Assembly (NCBI GenBank): GCA_023053575.1 | Contig: JAKZAP010000001.1 | Location: 8,324,849-8,388,848, forward strand | DNA length: 64,000 nt | Direction of reading: 5' to 3' | Source: Branchinecta lynchi | Taxonomy: Eukaryota > Arthropoda > Branchiopoda > Anostraca > Branchinectidae | In this document: positions 11,301 through 21,812 of the stretch, in pieces | Layout: every line of letters starts with the position of its first letter | Numbering within the stretch: position 1 is the first letter of the stretch | Program-made: the position numbers and the translations under genes | The notes under the pieces: model-generated | Seen by the model: the letters and a program-made list of their open reading frames with translations, nothing else | The model's database searches: none | Told to the model about the DNA's origin: nothing

Positions 11301-11557
11301 GAAATGTAGTCACCTTGGGCTGAAGGAGTACTTGTGAATTCTGTTTTGGCCGAGGTTGTTTTGGGTTATGGAGGTTATTGCGTAGGGATATTTTTGGTCG
11401 TGAATCTTTTTGGAGGACGTTATTCTAGGGGACGCTCTAGGAGTAGACATTCTACAGTCAACCCGTGGAGCCATAATCACGTGGCATGCTTTCTGCTGAA
11501 CAGCTGTCGAGACCCGTTCTCCCTAGAAGCTTATATTTCCTGCTTAAGTTAGAAAGC
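11301..11557. other. No gene; short match to 5900-5975
   Basis: GAACAGCTGTCGAGACCCG followed by TTCTCCCTAGAAGCTTATAT resembles 5925-5970 (GAACAGCTTTCGAGACGCG and so on). It ends where D1 begins. I cannot assign it further. Confidence 0.4.
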
Positions 11558-11561
11558 TTAA

Positions 11562-12228
11562 AGGACATGTCTTACCTCCCGATGAAAAATTTGTAGCCTG
11601 CGTAGTAGTATGGCAGTAGTACGAAAACGTTACACGTAATACTATGTAATAGCAAAGAATACTATCATTTAATGTGCCTCAGACTGGTCCAATCTTATCT
11701 AGTAGTATCCAGTAGCATCCTGCCTTGCCGTAATAGCATCCGGTCTCGCTAATAGTAGCATAGAACACGGTAGCCTTGAAGTAGAAGCATGTAGTAGCAT
11801 CGTTAGTACTGCATGCTACTTTTTCGTACTAATTCATAGTACTGTTTTGAGATAAATTTTTCATCGGGCTATAATACTGATGCAACCTATTTCCATAGTC
11901 ACTCCATATATTTCTAAACCCGGAGACCCCCATTGCGTACGGTACATTCTAACCCCTCTAACATAACCATGCTGATTTTCTCACTTGCCGTGTTTTGCTA
12001 CCTTCGATGTGAATCACGCTGTCAACAGTTGTGTGCGAGTAGTTTTTCCATCAGAAAAAAACAGTTATTTAAATTGTTTCCCTGTTTTCGCTACAAGTCA
12101 ACTGGTCTCGGAAAAGGCTTAAAACAGCCAAAACCGAGGGTTATTTGTTGAAAGCACGGCATGGTTTTAAAGTATTCAAATATTTTAAAATATTGTAAGG
12201 TCGAAGAGTAAATACTGCGAGGGGTCCT
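11562..12228 (+). mobile_element. D1: TTAA-flanked MITE carrying F2
   Basis: It is flanked by TTAA at 11558-11561 and 12229-12232. The ends are AGGACATGTC and GAGGGGTCCT, so the inverted repeat is only about 6 bp (AGGACM). The body matches D2 (54187-55628) over its non-inserted length, including ATATTTCTAA, GTGCCGTGTTTTGCTACC and GTCTCGGAAAAGGCTTAAAA. A TTAA target duplication is the hallmark of piggyBac-type transposition. No transposase is present. D1 lacks the A element that interrupts D2 and so provides its empty site. Confidence 0.75.
11578..11868 (+). mobile_element. F2: complete 291-bp MITE inside D1
   Basis: A perfect 15-bp inverted repeat, CCCGATGAAAAATTT, lies at both ends. The flanks are CT on each side (11576-11577 and 11869-11870). 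D2 has the uninterrupted target CTTACCTATAA, which supports a 2-bp duplication. The interior is dense in TAGTAGCAT/ATGCTACTA words. It has no ORF. F1 at 3897 is a truncated relative. I cannot assign a superfamily from a 2-bp CT duplication. Confidence 0.8.
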
Positions 12229-12232
12229 TTAA

Positions 12233-12689
12233 AGTGAAAACAGAACGCCTTACTCCTATTTGCGTGTTATTTACGGTTAGAATTTAAATCTAATTATACA
12301 GGCAAACGCTAACGATTATAGGATCAACAGTAAGATGAAGGTCACGTTTGGAATCACGAAGCCTGCTGTGGGGAGTCAATCTGTCCATTAATCACACCAT
12401 AAGACTAAATCCACCGTCTAGCCTCATTAAAATTTCGAGTATTATGCACTCAGCAGGACGGGAAATCACTCCTCATCGCGAGAGCCCATTCCGCAATGCA
12501 AATGTTTTCCTTTTCTAATGGCATTCCCGAACATTATGAATACATTCTTATTCCCAGTTATATTTCTGTTGTATCGTAAGCAAGCGCCCGAATAATTACA
12601 CCCGCTGACCACTCGCTCTTGGGGGTCTGCTCAAAAAACGGTTTGACTTACGTGAGAATGACTTACCGCATGCGGGGTTGAGTTTGTGC
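12233..12689. other. No gene seen
   Basis: Unique-looking sequence with an ATGCAAAT word at about 12497 and GGCATTCCCGAACATT downstream. No ORF or repeat stands out. Confidence 0.4.
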
Positions 12690-12860
12690 CCCGTCGGGGC
12701 ATTTTAAGTATCATCTATCAATAACAGCTGCATTGTCGTACAGTCATACTTATTGCTAATTACTTGACGAGGCAGGACGGCTAAAAGGGGCTCCGTATGC
12801 AAAATAGACAGGAATGCGACTAACTCGCTCGCAGTTTGAATCATCGTAATGAGTCAGAGA
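12690..12860 (+). repeat. Q1: uninterrupted family Q copy
   Basis: CATTGTCGTACAGTCATACTT, then CTTGACGAGGCAGGACGG, then CTAAAAGGGGCTCC, TATGCAAAATAGACAGG and AATGCGACTAACTCGCTCGC match Q2 (17085-17860) in order. Q2 is split by R and S, and Q1 serves as the empty site for both. Confidence 0.6.
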
Positions 12861-13087
12861 GCAGAGGGTATCTTTTATTTCCTATTTAGATTGTGTGTAC
12901 AATGTGACCTGTAGTTTACTTTATTTTTTTTTCTTTAATTTGTAGCTATGAAATGCCGCAATGTTTAATCTCGAAGTAGTTTCATTCTGCGCTTCGCTAA
13001 TAGGAGTTTCATATTATTCCCCGAGTTTGGAGGCTTTGAGGTTGAATTATGTTTCTCAAGCTCCCACAACAAGCATCAGTTTTTGTG
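12861..13087. other. No gene seen
   Basis: Short AT-rich stretch before A6 with no recognisable feature. Confidence 0.35.
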
Positions 13088-13575
13088 TGATTCCAAAACG
13101 TTAGTAACGGGATACCTGTGACTTCGAAAAGTTTATCCGTCTATTCGTCTGTCTGTCCGTCTGTTAGCACGATAACTCTCGAAGTGGCTGAGGTTTTTGT
13201 TTTTTCCTGCTCAAAGTCGTAGATGGGCCCGTAGCCCTTTATTAGAGATGGGAGAGTTGGTTCGAATTAAGGGTAAATCAGATATTTTGTTCAAACTCAT
13301 TAGATAGTCGATTTAAATGGAAGGAAGCATGGTGCATAGATGTCAGTATTTTATTTTCTTTCCGGACAAGTAAGGCAGGAATTCGGCCAAAACCGAAATT
13401 TCGTTAAAAGTAAAAGTTTTTTTTCTCAGGTGACGATTAATGACTATCGTATAACATACGTGCTGAACCTATATCTGGAACAAATTTTCTCCTGGACAAG
13501 CAATTCGTTCGGAATCCGGCAAAAACAGGATTTGGCTGAAGTGAAGTTTAATTCTCAAGTCGATTCGAGTTTTGT
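13088..13575 (-). mobile_element. A6: decayed, truncated family A copy
   Basis: Reading along +, TTCCAAAACGTTAGT is a worn form of the GGGATCCCAAAACGTAAGT end. Then come a GTCTGTCTGTCC microsatellite, CACGATAACTCTCGAAG, GTAGATGGGC, and two core units with TTTCCGGACAAG and GGAATCCGGCAAAAAC. The AACAAG end is missing. Divergence is clearly greater than among A1-A5. Confidence 0.65.
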
Positions 13576-13759
13576 TTCATGGTAAGAATGCATGCAGAAT
13601 CTATAGTTGTGTTTTTTTGGATTCACTTCTGTTTCGTCAAAGTTTGTAGTTTGGCTCTTGCTTTGTCTTACGTGCGTTTTATTGAGTTCTTGTTTCCGAA
13701 AAGTCAAACTACACCAAACTAGACGCCTGCGAGGTAGTCTGTAGTTTGAGTTCCCTGTT
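13576..13759. other. No gene seen
   Basis: TTTGTAGTTTGGC and GTCTGTAGTTTGAG words flank the start of J2. Nothing else is supportable. Confidence 0.3.
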
Positions 13760-16299
13760 GTGTTGCGAGAGCAACACTTTGGTTTTGTCCTCGTTTTTTT
13801 GTTTTTTGTTTTGTTTTTTCCTATGCCGCCGATTTCATTTTATTCCTGGTAACTGGGAAGGGTCTAACCTGTGCGGTTTTTACGGAAAGTGTGGACCTTA
13901 GGCCGGATTGATGAATATGACATTACATTTTGGAAAGCTCCGTAGAACTGTTGCCTGGGGCTAAAAAGGATGGTTTCTGCTTGTCCTCGAGCCAGAGCCT
14001 ACGGTTTGCGAAGTGAAGTGGAGTTGTATAGCCTATGTCAGAGAAGACTATCTGAAGTTGTGTAGCGAACCTTTCGTTTCATCAAACCATGTTTCTGCTT
14101 TCGAGTGGAAAGCTCCGTTCTAGCACGCAAGCAGGCAGGCACCAGTTTCAAATTGAAGATGGACTACAATCTGTAAGTGTTAAACATATGCGGCAGTTAC
14201 CCGGCCCCACTGCCAACATATCTTCTCTGAGTGATAAATAGAAAAATCTACAAAGACAAAAAAGTGGTTTTTTCCCACGGGTCCGAAAGTGCTGCCATCA
14301 ATTGTTTCTGTCCATGTCTGCGACGATTTCAGCTGAGTTTATTAAATTTTTTTTTTGCACTTGGGTTTGCGGTAGAGTAACGGTATAAGATGTGCCTCTT
14401 AAACTTTAAAAGTTCTCTCATTGCTAAAGAAACTAGAGCTTATCCTTTGCTCCTTTCTAAATCGTGAGGTTAGAAAGTTGGCCTACGGCAAAAAAGTCAA
14501 CTTTTGAACTAAGACAGGTAGAATTTTTTTTTCGACGGCAATCGATAGCCATTGATAAGATGATCAAAGTATATGTCATCCATTTTTTGGTACAAAAATT
14601 CCTTTATGAGATACACCAGTTTGAAAATTTCAAAGGGGTTGACAACTTCAGTAGTAAGGTACACTGAAACCAAAAATAGGCGATACCAGTTATGAGACAT
14701 GTAGGGGACTTGTACGCGACAGTCGACTTTTAGTTGATAATCAACTTCGGCAATGAGGGGTTTGCAGCTTTCGCTAGTTGGCGTACCTGTCATTTGGTGG
14801 TAAGAACAATTTGGTTCCCAATTGTAAGGGACTTGTAAGTAATAATCGGCTGTTATGCTACAAAAATCTTCAGCGATGAGGGGTTTGCCACTTTTGCTAG
14901 CCGGTGTACCCATTATTTTTATCCGGTGCACTTGATGTCTATCACGGGAAAGGGACTTGTCAGTAGAATCGGTGCCCGAGGGGCTAGAAATTTGTGCAAA
15001 TTGTTGCACATTGTATTCGATTTATATAAATCTGACGGTAAGAAAGTTTGTATCGATGGTGTATCGCTGTAACCTAGGATTTACGTAGGTTTACGCAACG
15101 GGTACAAACGATAATGTAAAACAAGGTAGTTTCGTAATAATTAATAGTGGCATCTATGGTATTTTAATCCTGAAAAGTTACGGATAGCTTTATAGTACCA
15201 ACCAGATTATATAGGATATTGTTCTAAGTTTTCAGCCGTCACGATGTCTACGATTGAAAAGGATAAAGTTCAACTGACTGCAAAGTCAATTTAGTCCCTT
15301 TTTCCGATATTCTTTTGTTGTGGTTAGGGCAATCGATAGCCCTTGATGAGCTGATCAAAGTATATGTCATTGAACAAAAATCCTTCATGAGATAAACCAT
15401 TTTGGAAGTTTCAAGGGGTTGACAACTTCAGGAGTAAGGTACACACTGAAACCAAAAATAGGCGATACCAGTTGTGAGACATGTAAGGGACTTGTAAGCA
15501 ACAGTCGACTGTAAGCAACAGTCAACTGTTAGCTCATAATCATCTTCGGCAATGAGGAGTTTGCAGCTTTTGCTAGTGGGTATACCTGTTATTTGTTTCA
15601 GGTGTATTCGATGGTAAGAACAATATTTTTCCCAATTGTAGGACAGGCATGGGACTTGAAGTAATAATCGGCTTTTATACTATAATCATCTTCAGCGATG
15701 AGGGGTTTGCAACTTTTGCTAGCTGGTGTATCCATTATTTGTTTCCGGTGAATTTGATGTCTATCACGTGAGAGGGACTTGTAAGTAAGAATCGGTTCAC
15801 GAGGGGCTAGAAATTTTTGAAAATTGGCGCACATTGTATTCGATTTCTGTAAATATGACGGTAAGAAAGCTTGTATCGATGGTCTAAGCTATAACCTAGG
15901 ATTAACTGTTTACGCAACGGGTACAAACGATACGGTAGTGTAAAACAATAAGGTAGTTTTGTAATAATTAATAGTGTCATCCGTGGTATTTTAATCCTGA
16001 AACGTTACGGATAGCTTTATAATACCAACTAGATTATATAAGATATTGTTCCAAGTTTTCATCCGTCACGATATCTACGATTGAAAAGGATAAAGTTCAA
16101 CTGACCGCAAAGTTAATTTAGTCCCTTCCTCCGATATTGTTTTGTTACAACGCTAAAGAACAGCTTTTGATCATGTGATTATTCTTTTTAGAACATACCG
16201 TTTTAAAAGCTTTGATAAGTTGACAACTTCAGCATTTAACCGCGAAGCTGGACAAAGGTTGCCGCAACACTTCACGTTGCCCGGGCAACGTAGGTCTAG
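13760..16299 (+). mobile_element. J2: family J element (Helentron-like)
   Basis: It starts with the hairpin GTGTTGC-GAGA-GCAACAC plus TTTGGTTTTGT. It ends GTTGCCCGGGCAAC (a perfect palindrome), then GTAGGTCTAG, followed by T. The interior has two tandem units of about 850 bp carrying TCTAGCCCCTCG-type, CTAGGATTAACTG-type and GATGAGGGGTTTGC blocks, seen in reverse compared with J1. The inner inverted repeat next to the far end, which in J3 reads ACAAAACCAAAGTGTTGC, is deleted here (about 40 bp missing near 16245). The 166-aa minus-strand ORF at 14509-15009 translates two 147-bp sub-repeats; see the findings. Confidence 0.75.
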
Positions 16300-16802
16300 T
16301 TTCAGGTTCAAAACTACAGCAAACGGAATGGAGAAATAAAAGGACTTTTAAGCGAAACTACGCTGAAACTAGATGCACAAAAACACAACTTAAGTCTGTT
16401 CATCGTTTTCTCAGAGCATTAGTTGTTTTGGGTATTCGGGGAGAAGTGGGAGCTTAAAAATATACGGACATGAAAAGTTCTCCTGTAAAAGTTGTTGGAA
16501 GGCTGGTGTAATGGAAAAAGACTGGATGAGTCGAAGATTACTAGTTGTTCTCGCCTTGGGTGAGAGTCTGGCCTGGATCTGGCCAAAACACGGAAGTTTA
16601 CGAATTAATCTAACTATTTGATATTGACGTCAGTTAAAATTTTTACCTATGGATCTCGCTGACGGGTTTATAAGGACTGTATGGGAAGTTTACGGATTCT
16701 GGAAATCTGTTAGCCACGACTGTCTGTATCAGGAAGCCCTACAAGTATTCCGATTTTTTGATCCCAGCGATCAGTGGGTAAGAACAGGACAGCTACGAGG
16801 GT
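16300..16802. other. No gene seen
   Basis: Unique-looking sequence between J2 and M2. No repeat landmark or ORF of note. Confidence 0.4.
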
Positions 16803-16885
16803 GTTGACAGCCTGAAGAGGACCCTTGCCTAGAAGGGCCCAAACATCGCTGCCAAAACATCGCAGCTGACGTTTCCGTTTTTATC
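16803..16885 (+). repeat. M2: one end of family M
   Basis: CAGCCTGAAGAGGACCC, GAAGGGCCCAAACATCGC, then CAGCTGACGTTTCCGTTT. The hairpin core is intact except that the expected GAAA reads CAAA. The matching opposite end is not nearby. Confidence 0.6.
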
Positions 16886-17128
16886 CATTGTATGAATATA
16901 TGTTTTCAACTCAGCTTGTGCTGAAGGATTATTTATCCCATCGACATCTTTTGTCTTATTTTACTCCAGAGTTACCAAACAGCTGAGAGAGAGCTTTGAC
17001 CGTAGAAGTACTAGATAAGACTTAGGAGTGAGTTTGATTGGGCGGTATTCCCCGAAGTAGCCCCCGTGCATTCTACGCATAATTTGCCAGTACCATCTCC
17101 ATTGTCGTACCTTCATACTTTTTACTAG

Positions 17129-17616
17129 AGGCGTTTTTCCGCAAAACAATTGTGGGCCACACACCTCTGAGTGTTTGTCGCGGAAACACGATTGTGTGCC
17201 ACAAAGTCGAGCCCGAGGTCGAGCCGCTAGTTAAAACTCGCGGAAACACCGTTTTGTCTATTTTTTTGGCGGTAATCTCAAATATCTGAAAATTCATGTA
17301 AAATCTCAATAAATAGAACTCCAGACTTATTTCCTTACCATTCTGTATAAAAAGTATCCTCAGTTTTAAGTCTATATGCTTGAAAAAGTAGTTAGCTTTG
17401 CTGTTTCGACAATATTTTGCTGCATAATTTAAATATTCCTCCAGAATCGAGCCACAAAATCAATGATCACCTCGCCATTTGTTTGTCGAACTTGAGCCAC
17501 AAAGCGAGCCACGAAAATCTTATTAGTCGCGGAAAGACACTTGTGGGCCGCAGGAAAGACCGCGGAAACACTCTTTTCGACCCACGAACTGTTTGTGAAA
17601 GCACGGAAAAACGCCT
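17129..17616. mobile_element. R: 488-bp inverted-repeat element inside Q2
   Basis: A perfect 13-bp inverted repeat, AGGCGTTTTTCCG, lies at each end, with TAG on both sides (17126-17128 and 17617-17619). Inside, GCGGAAACAC and GTGGGCCAC/GAGCCACAAA words recur many times in both orientations, giving it a subterminal-repeat character. A 3-bp TA-starting target duplication is reminiscent of PIF/Harbinger-type elements, but no transposase is present. ORFs within it are short and unrecognised. Confidence 0.75.
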
Positions 17617-17645
17617 TAGGTGACTCGATGAGACAGGACGGATAA

Positions 17646-17794
17646 GCTTCGATTTCTACAGTTCGATTTCACATACGAAGATTCGCGTCACTGTCGAAAA
17701 AACTGCGTGCTATGCGTAAGATTTCGGAGCGAAGGAGGAAATTCGCGTCGATTCGCATCCGACTTCGAAAATCGAACCGTTTGTTCGCATATGC
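17646..17794. mobile_element. S: 149-bp insertion inside Q2
   Basis: The insertion is defined by comparison with Q1 and is flanked by TAA at 17643-17645 and 17795-17797. It is full of TTCGATTT, GATTCGC and ACTTCGAAAATCGAA words in both orientations, but a clean terminal inverted repeat is not evident. A 3-bp TAA duplication fits PIF/Harbinger-type MITEs. Confidence 0.6.
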
Positions 17795-17860
17795 TAAAAG
17801 GGGCTTCTTATGCAAATTCAACAGGCAAACAAAAACAGGAATGCCACTAAATCTCTCGCA

Positions 17861-18337
17861 TTTTCAATGATAGAGAGTTTCCTCATATGCATATACTAAG
17901 AGGATTCATCTTGTCATTAGAAGCTGTTTTTTTAACCTTTTATCTGCAAATTCATTTATATTGATTTAGTTTAATTGGATTTGCAAATTGGATCTTTACA
18001 GGAATGATTATTAGAAATTGGTTAATAAAAGTTGAAGGCGCTAATGGTAAATTGTCAGTCGAGGACAATGGCTCGTGAACAACTACGCTCTCACCCTCAC
18101 TGCAATGAGTCAGATATCAGAAGAAGAGGCTCGATTAAGATAGTATATTATTGCCCTAGTTAAGGGCGCTAGTGGTAAACCATCAGATAAGGGCAAGGGG
18201 TACGGACAACTATGTTATCGCCCCACCTCTAGTGAGGGTGTGAACGTGGTAAATCGTGCAGAAAATGTAATGTTAAACGGCAGTACATTAACATCGAGCG
18301 TAAACCGGCAACCATGCAGGAGTTCTTTTTTTTCCAC
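17861..18337. repeat. No gene; about 130-bp duplication
   Basis: GGCGCTAATGGTAAATTGTC near 18036 is repeated as GGCGCTAGTGGTAAACCATC near 18168, each followed by a GGACAATGG/GGCAAGGGG and GAACAACTACGCTCTC/GGACAACTATGTTATC stretch. A third weak copy may start near 18240 (GAACGTGGTAAATCG). No coding signal. Confidence 0.5.
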
Positions 18338-18575
18338 ATACATTTATTCAAACAATGTTCACAACGGATACGTCAGCTGCGATTCTTCATCAGCGATATT
18401 TTGGCCGTTCTTGGCAAGGTTCCTCGTCAGGCTGTCAATCCTCTTGGTCGACTTCGGGGAAGGAAACAAACCTGTAAAACCTGTTTGATTACAAGTGTGT
18501 TTCCTTCCCCGGCGTTGACCAAGAGGATTCGTTGTAAACATTGTTTGAATAAATGTTTCAAAGTCAGCTTGGTCT
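18338..18575. repeat. M3: family M end within a long imperfect palindrome
   Basis: The arms ATTTATTCAAACAATGTT and AACATTGTTTGAATAAAT enclose the region. Inner arms are TCCTCTTGGTC with GGGGAAGGAAACA against TGTTTCCTTCCCC with GACCAAGAGGA. The left half also holds a minus-strand M core: AACGGATACGTCAGCTGCG, GATATTTTGGCC, CTTGGCAAGG, CCTCGTCAGGCTG. The ORFs across it on both strands are products of the symmetry. Confidence 0.65.
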
Positions 18576-18715
18576 CAAAGAATATTTTTCCACATACAGC
18601 TAGTTCCATGGGTATAGGGACCAGTCTTAGCTCCGAGGCAAGCCCCTGTCGCAAAACACTGCACATTTAGAGACAATAAATGAGCTCCAGGTTAGTACCG
18701 ATTTCCGACCATACC
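18576..18715. other. Nothing recognised
   Basis: Short stretch up to the TTAA of C1. Confidence 0.3.
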
Positions 18716-18719
18716 TTAA

Positions 18720-19743
18720 AGTTTAACTGAAAAGCCTTATTTTTGAAAACTTTTTGCATTATTTAACTGAAAAGCTGCATTATTTGGATTGTGTCAAGGG
18801 ACTTTTTTTCCGCTATTTGTTCAGAATATCTATGGCTGTTCACACAACGCAAAATTGTACTATGACACCGAAAATGTTATTCTCAATACAAACGCGGCTT
18901 TTCATTGGCCGGGGATCAGCTTGCTGAAGGTAGCCTGCGTGAACATTTATTTTTCGTAAACCATTTTCGTCAAACATGCAGCACAGGTACAAGCGCGTAG
19001 AGGTACACAAATCCGACAGGTAAACTTCACTGTATGAAAATTGACTATTCGTGAATAGTGGAGCAACGAAGTACACTGTCAGAAGTTTCATAACAGATAG
19101 CGTATAACACTTTCAAGAATAACACCTTTTCACTTAGAAATAAAGTGTTATGGCCAATTAAGTTTACACTATTTCGTGCCTAGATCTCCAAAAACACCTT
19201 CAATCGTAAAAATACTAACGGGAACGAAAGAAACATAACAGATAACATCCCAAAGTGTTATCTGTTGAAACCGCGCATCCTTCTGCTGTCGATATGTAAC
19301 TTCTGACAGTGCAGTATTTTTACCTATTTTTAGCCAGTCTCTAAAACAATCTCCTCGGTTGTCAGTTATATTAGCAGTATAATGCTAGAGCGACCCTATT
19401 TAAACGGAAGAATTTTAATAATCATTTTGTCTCTGAAGTAGATGTTTTTTTATGCGCTCTTGCGTTGGGTGTTTGAGTTTTCCAGTTTGCTTTTTTCCAG
19501 TTCTAAACCAAAGTGAAGGTGTTGTTGGAGATCTAGGCACGAAATAGTGTAAACTTAATTGGTCATAACACTTTATTTCCAAGTGAAAAGGTGTTATTCT
19601 TGAAAGTGTTATGCGCAATCTGTTATGACAGACAACTTCTGACAGTGTAAGCCTAACGCATTTTCATCGGGTCTTCAAGCCTATTTAAGTGAATAAGTAA
19701 TGCGTAACTAGATTGTCCTATCTCATCCCTTTTCGGTTAAGCC
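18720..19743 (+). mobile_element. C1: TTAA-flanked MITE carrying K1
   Basis: Ends AGTTTAACTGAAAAG and CTTTTCGGTTAAGCC, with TTAA at 18716-18719 and 19744-19747. The body without K1 (about 448 bp) matches C3 in reverse and C2: CGCAAAATTGTACTATGAC, GCGCGTAGAGGTAC, GTGAATAGTGGAGCAACGAAG, CATTTTCATCGGGTCTTCAAG, GTAACTAGATTGTCC. The conserved ORF fragment at 18840-19091 on the minus strand has no recognisable domain. Confidence 0.8.
19074..19647 (+). mobile_element. K1: 574-bp long-TIR element with TA duplication
   Basis: It starts CACTGTCAGAAGTTTC and ends GACAACTTCTGACAGTG, flanked by TA at 19072-19073 and 19648-19649. The two ends are inverted copies for about 140 bp (shared blocks CATAACAGAT, ATAACACTTTCAAGAATAAC, AATTAAGTTTACACTATTTC, GCCTAGATCTCCAA). 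C3 shows the uninterrupted target. A TA duplication fits Tc1/mariner-type MITEs. An internal copy of the right end (TAACTTCTGACAGTGCAGTA at about 19297) suggests a nested or recombined relative. Confidence 0.8.
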
Positions 19744-19747
19744 TTAA

Positions 19748-20136
19748 ACGCAACATTTCACTTTTTGTCCAGTCTAGAAACGCCGAAGTGTCTATGTGTC
19801 GTGAAGAGCCGTTTATTGCTCCACTGTTACATAGTCGGGAATCGGTAATGATGGGGAGTAAATTTGTTCTTTGCCCAAGACGGTAGCACACATGCTCGTT
19901 GGTGAAATTGTAGTGACGGTATTCCGGCAACTTTCGGATCCCGCTTTTTGGCGATGTTTCGGCTCTTCCTGATGGCAACGCTTGTTATCCATTAACATTT
20001 TCAAACAAAACCGACAACATCCGAAGTGTTGTCACGCATTTTTTTGTTATTTTTTTATTGTTACGCTTGTTTTGTCGAAACTGCGCATCATTCTTAACAT
20101 AACAGTTTCTGTTATGAAACTTCTGACAGTGTAGCA
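19748..20136 (+). mobile_element. K2: right half of a K-related element
   Basis: It ends CATAACAGTTTCTGTTATG, AAACTTCTGACAGTG, TA. The preceding block (CAACATCCGAAGTGTTGTC, GTCGAAACTGCGCATC) matches the internal K1 block at about 19251-19315. No left end is found upstream within the window, perhaps because C1 lies there. Minus-strand ORFs of 63-86 aa across it have no recognised domain. Confidence 0.5.
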
Positions 20137-21760
20137 GGAAAGGTAAAAGATGGCTAGTTTATGGCCTATGTGAATAATTAAATTATGTATCGTATAATAT
20201 TATAAGTATTCCTATCAGACTATTTTTACTAAATTAGCCATAGACCCATAATAAAGCAAAAATAAGAAAGATATCAAACTTTCTAAGAAAGGGCATGGTT
20301 GGGCAACGTGGATATCCTTTGGCCCTGCCATCTGTCATGAATTTGGCATAGGGGATGGGCGTCCATTTGTTAGGTTCTATCGAAACTTCTGACATATCTA
20401 CGAAAAACTTCCCCATGAGAAAATGTTTAGCTTTCTCCAGAAAATGAATCCGCTTTGAAAGCGTGTGGTGTCTCATGAAAACGTTGAAATCCTAAAACAA
20501 GAAATTGTCATATGTTTTTTTTTTGTCGGGGAAAAAGGCTATACCAAGGATTATCAAGTTATTTTTTTTTCAAGGTATGACCAGTTAGCTAATTGCACAA
20601 TTTTGTTCCTTGACTGTAGTAACAATCTTAAGGCGAGGGTTTCATACCCTACTTCTGCTCGAAGAAACTGACCGCAGAAAATTTGATGACGAAGAGTAAT
20701 CAAGTCGAAGCGTATCCATGCGACGAATGAAGTCAATTTGCATATTAATCATTCCGGGTAGACATCAGCATTCGTTTGAAACTCGTACTTCTTGTCTGAT
20801 GGCGGTCAAATAGCCAGTTATCTGTCGGACGATCTCGATATTAGGAATTAAATTCTTGCGTTCTCTCTTGTCACTCCATACCCACTATGGCTTATCTGAA
20901 AATCGCTTTGAGCTTTAACGAGGACAATGGTTTGCATTTGATCTGTAAGCTTGTTACCATAGGCCTTTGCGAGACAGCGAGCCTCTTGATTTCAGTCTTT
21001 TCAATCTTATTCAATCAAGCGAAAGATGTACGGGGACGCGTCGATTCCTTCATTTGAACCGAGGATGTCGAGATCAAAGTATGATTGACGCGAAGTCTGA
21101 CGAATTCAAGAAGTAATGAAAGAATTGTTATCCCAGAATGTTCGCTTTCTGGTCTTGTCTGTGGGAGATTAAAGGCGTCCTGAGGTGGTTGGCAGTTTAC
21201 TGGAGGAACAGACTAACCGTGTTTTCGCGGCAAGCTTAGTAACTACTAACGCTCTTTTTGCGGTTGCTTTTTGCTTTTCAGCTAGAAGCGCTCAATTAGA
21301 AAATCGCGAATTTGACTGCCAACACTACCTATTTGGCCGATTGATAGTGCTTTTTTGGTTCAAAACATCCTTCTGCACATAAACAGAAACCGAATAGGTC
21401 ATAGGCCACAAAAGGTCAAACAAGTTGAACTTCCATAATCTTCACTGCAAATTGGGTGTGCGGAAATTACCGCCATTGACGACAGAGCATGTAAAGCAAC
21501 TACGTGATTCTCTAGCTATGACCGGCTCTGATAAATGTAATGTTTCACCACTTTTGATGTCACTTTTATGTTGTTTAATTGCAAGCGGGAAGATAAATAC
21601 TTGAAAAGAACTGTATGATTTTTAAAGTTTGAAATTAAATTAATTTAGTTTGCACCAATCTTACTTTCCTTTTGTGTGTCGAAAAAGTATATAAAATGAA
21701 ACTGAAAAAGCAAACGCATGACGTTTTAAGAAATCCCCTCGGTCTTGTGACGCCATTTCC
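20137..21760. other. No gene seen
   Basis: About 1.6 kb without a repeat I recognise. An 80-aa minus-strand ORF at 20234-20476 has a fairly ordinary amino acid mix and ends in a hydrophobic stretch, but there is no domain, no partner exon and no repeat support. I leave it uncalled. Confidence 0.35.
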
Positions 21761-21762
21761 TT

Positions 21763-21812
21763 CCAGATTGACACTCTCGGGAGAAGAGATCGAGGGTTCA
21801 ATCCTGATCTGG
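21763..21812 (+). other. tRNA T-arm-like fragment
   Basis: GAGGGTTCAATCCTGATC resembles a T arm and B box and is bracketed by CCAGAT and ATCTGG, which could pair. At 50 bases it is too short for a tRNA and I see no A box. It may be a decayed tRNA or SINE piece, or chance. Confidence 0.2.

Larger units (their letters stand above)
17085..17860 (+). repeat. Q2: family Q copy split by two insertions
   Basis: The outer sequence is Q: CATTGTCGTACCTTCATACTT before R, then GACTCGATGAGACAGGACGG between R and S, then TAAAAGGGGCTTCTTATGC and AATGCCACTAAATCTCTCGC after S. Removing R and S with one copy of their target duplications restores colinearity with Q1. Confidence 0.65.

Noticed and set aside
13760..16299. 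Canonical Helitron
   Set aside because: The element does not start with TC; asymmetric inverted repeats fit Helentron/Helitron2 better.
18314..18670. 118-aa ORF and three overlapping partners
   Set aside because: The region is an imperfect palindrome, so similar frames appear on both strands.
20234..20476. 80-aa minus-strand ORF as a small gene
   Set aside because: No homology I can name, no neighbouring exons, and length is within chance for AT-moderate DNA.
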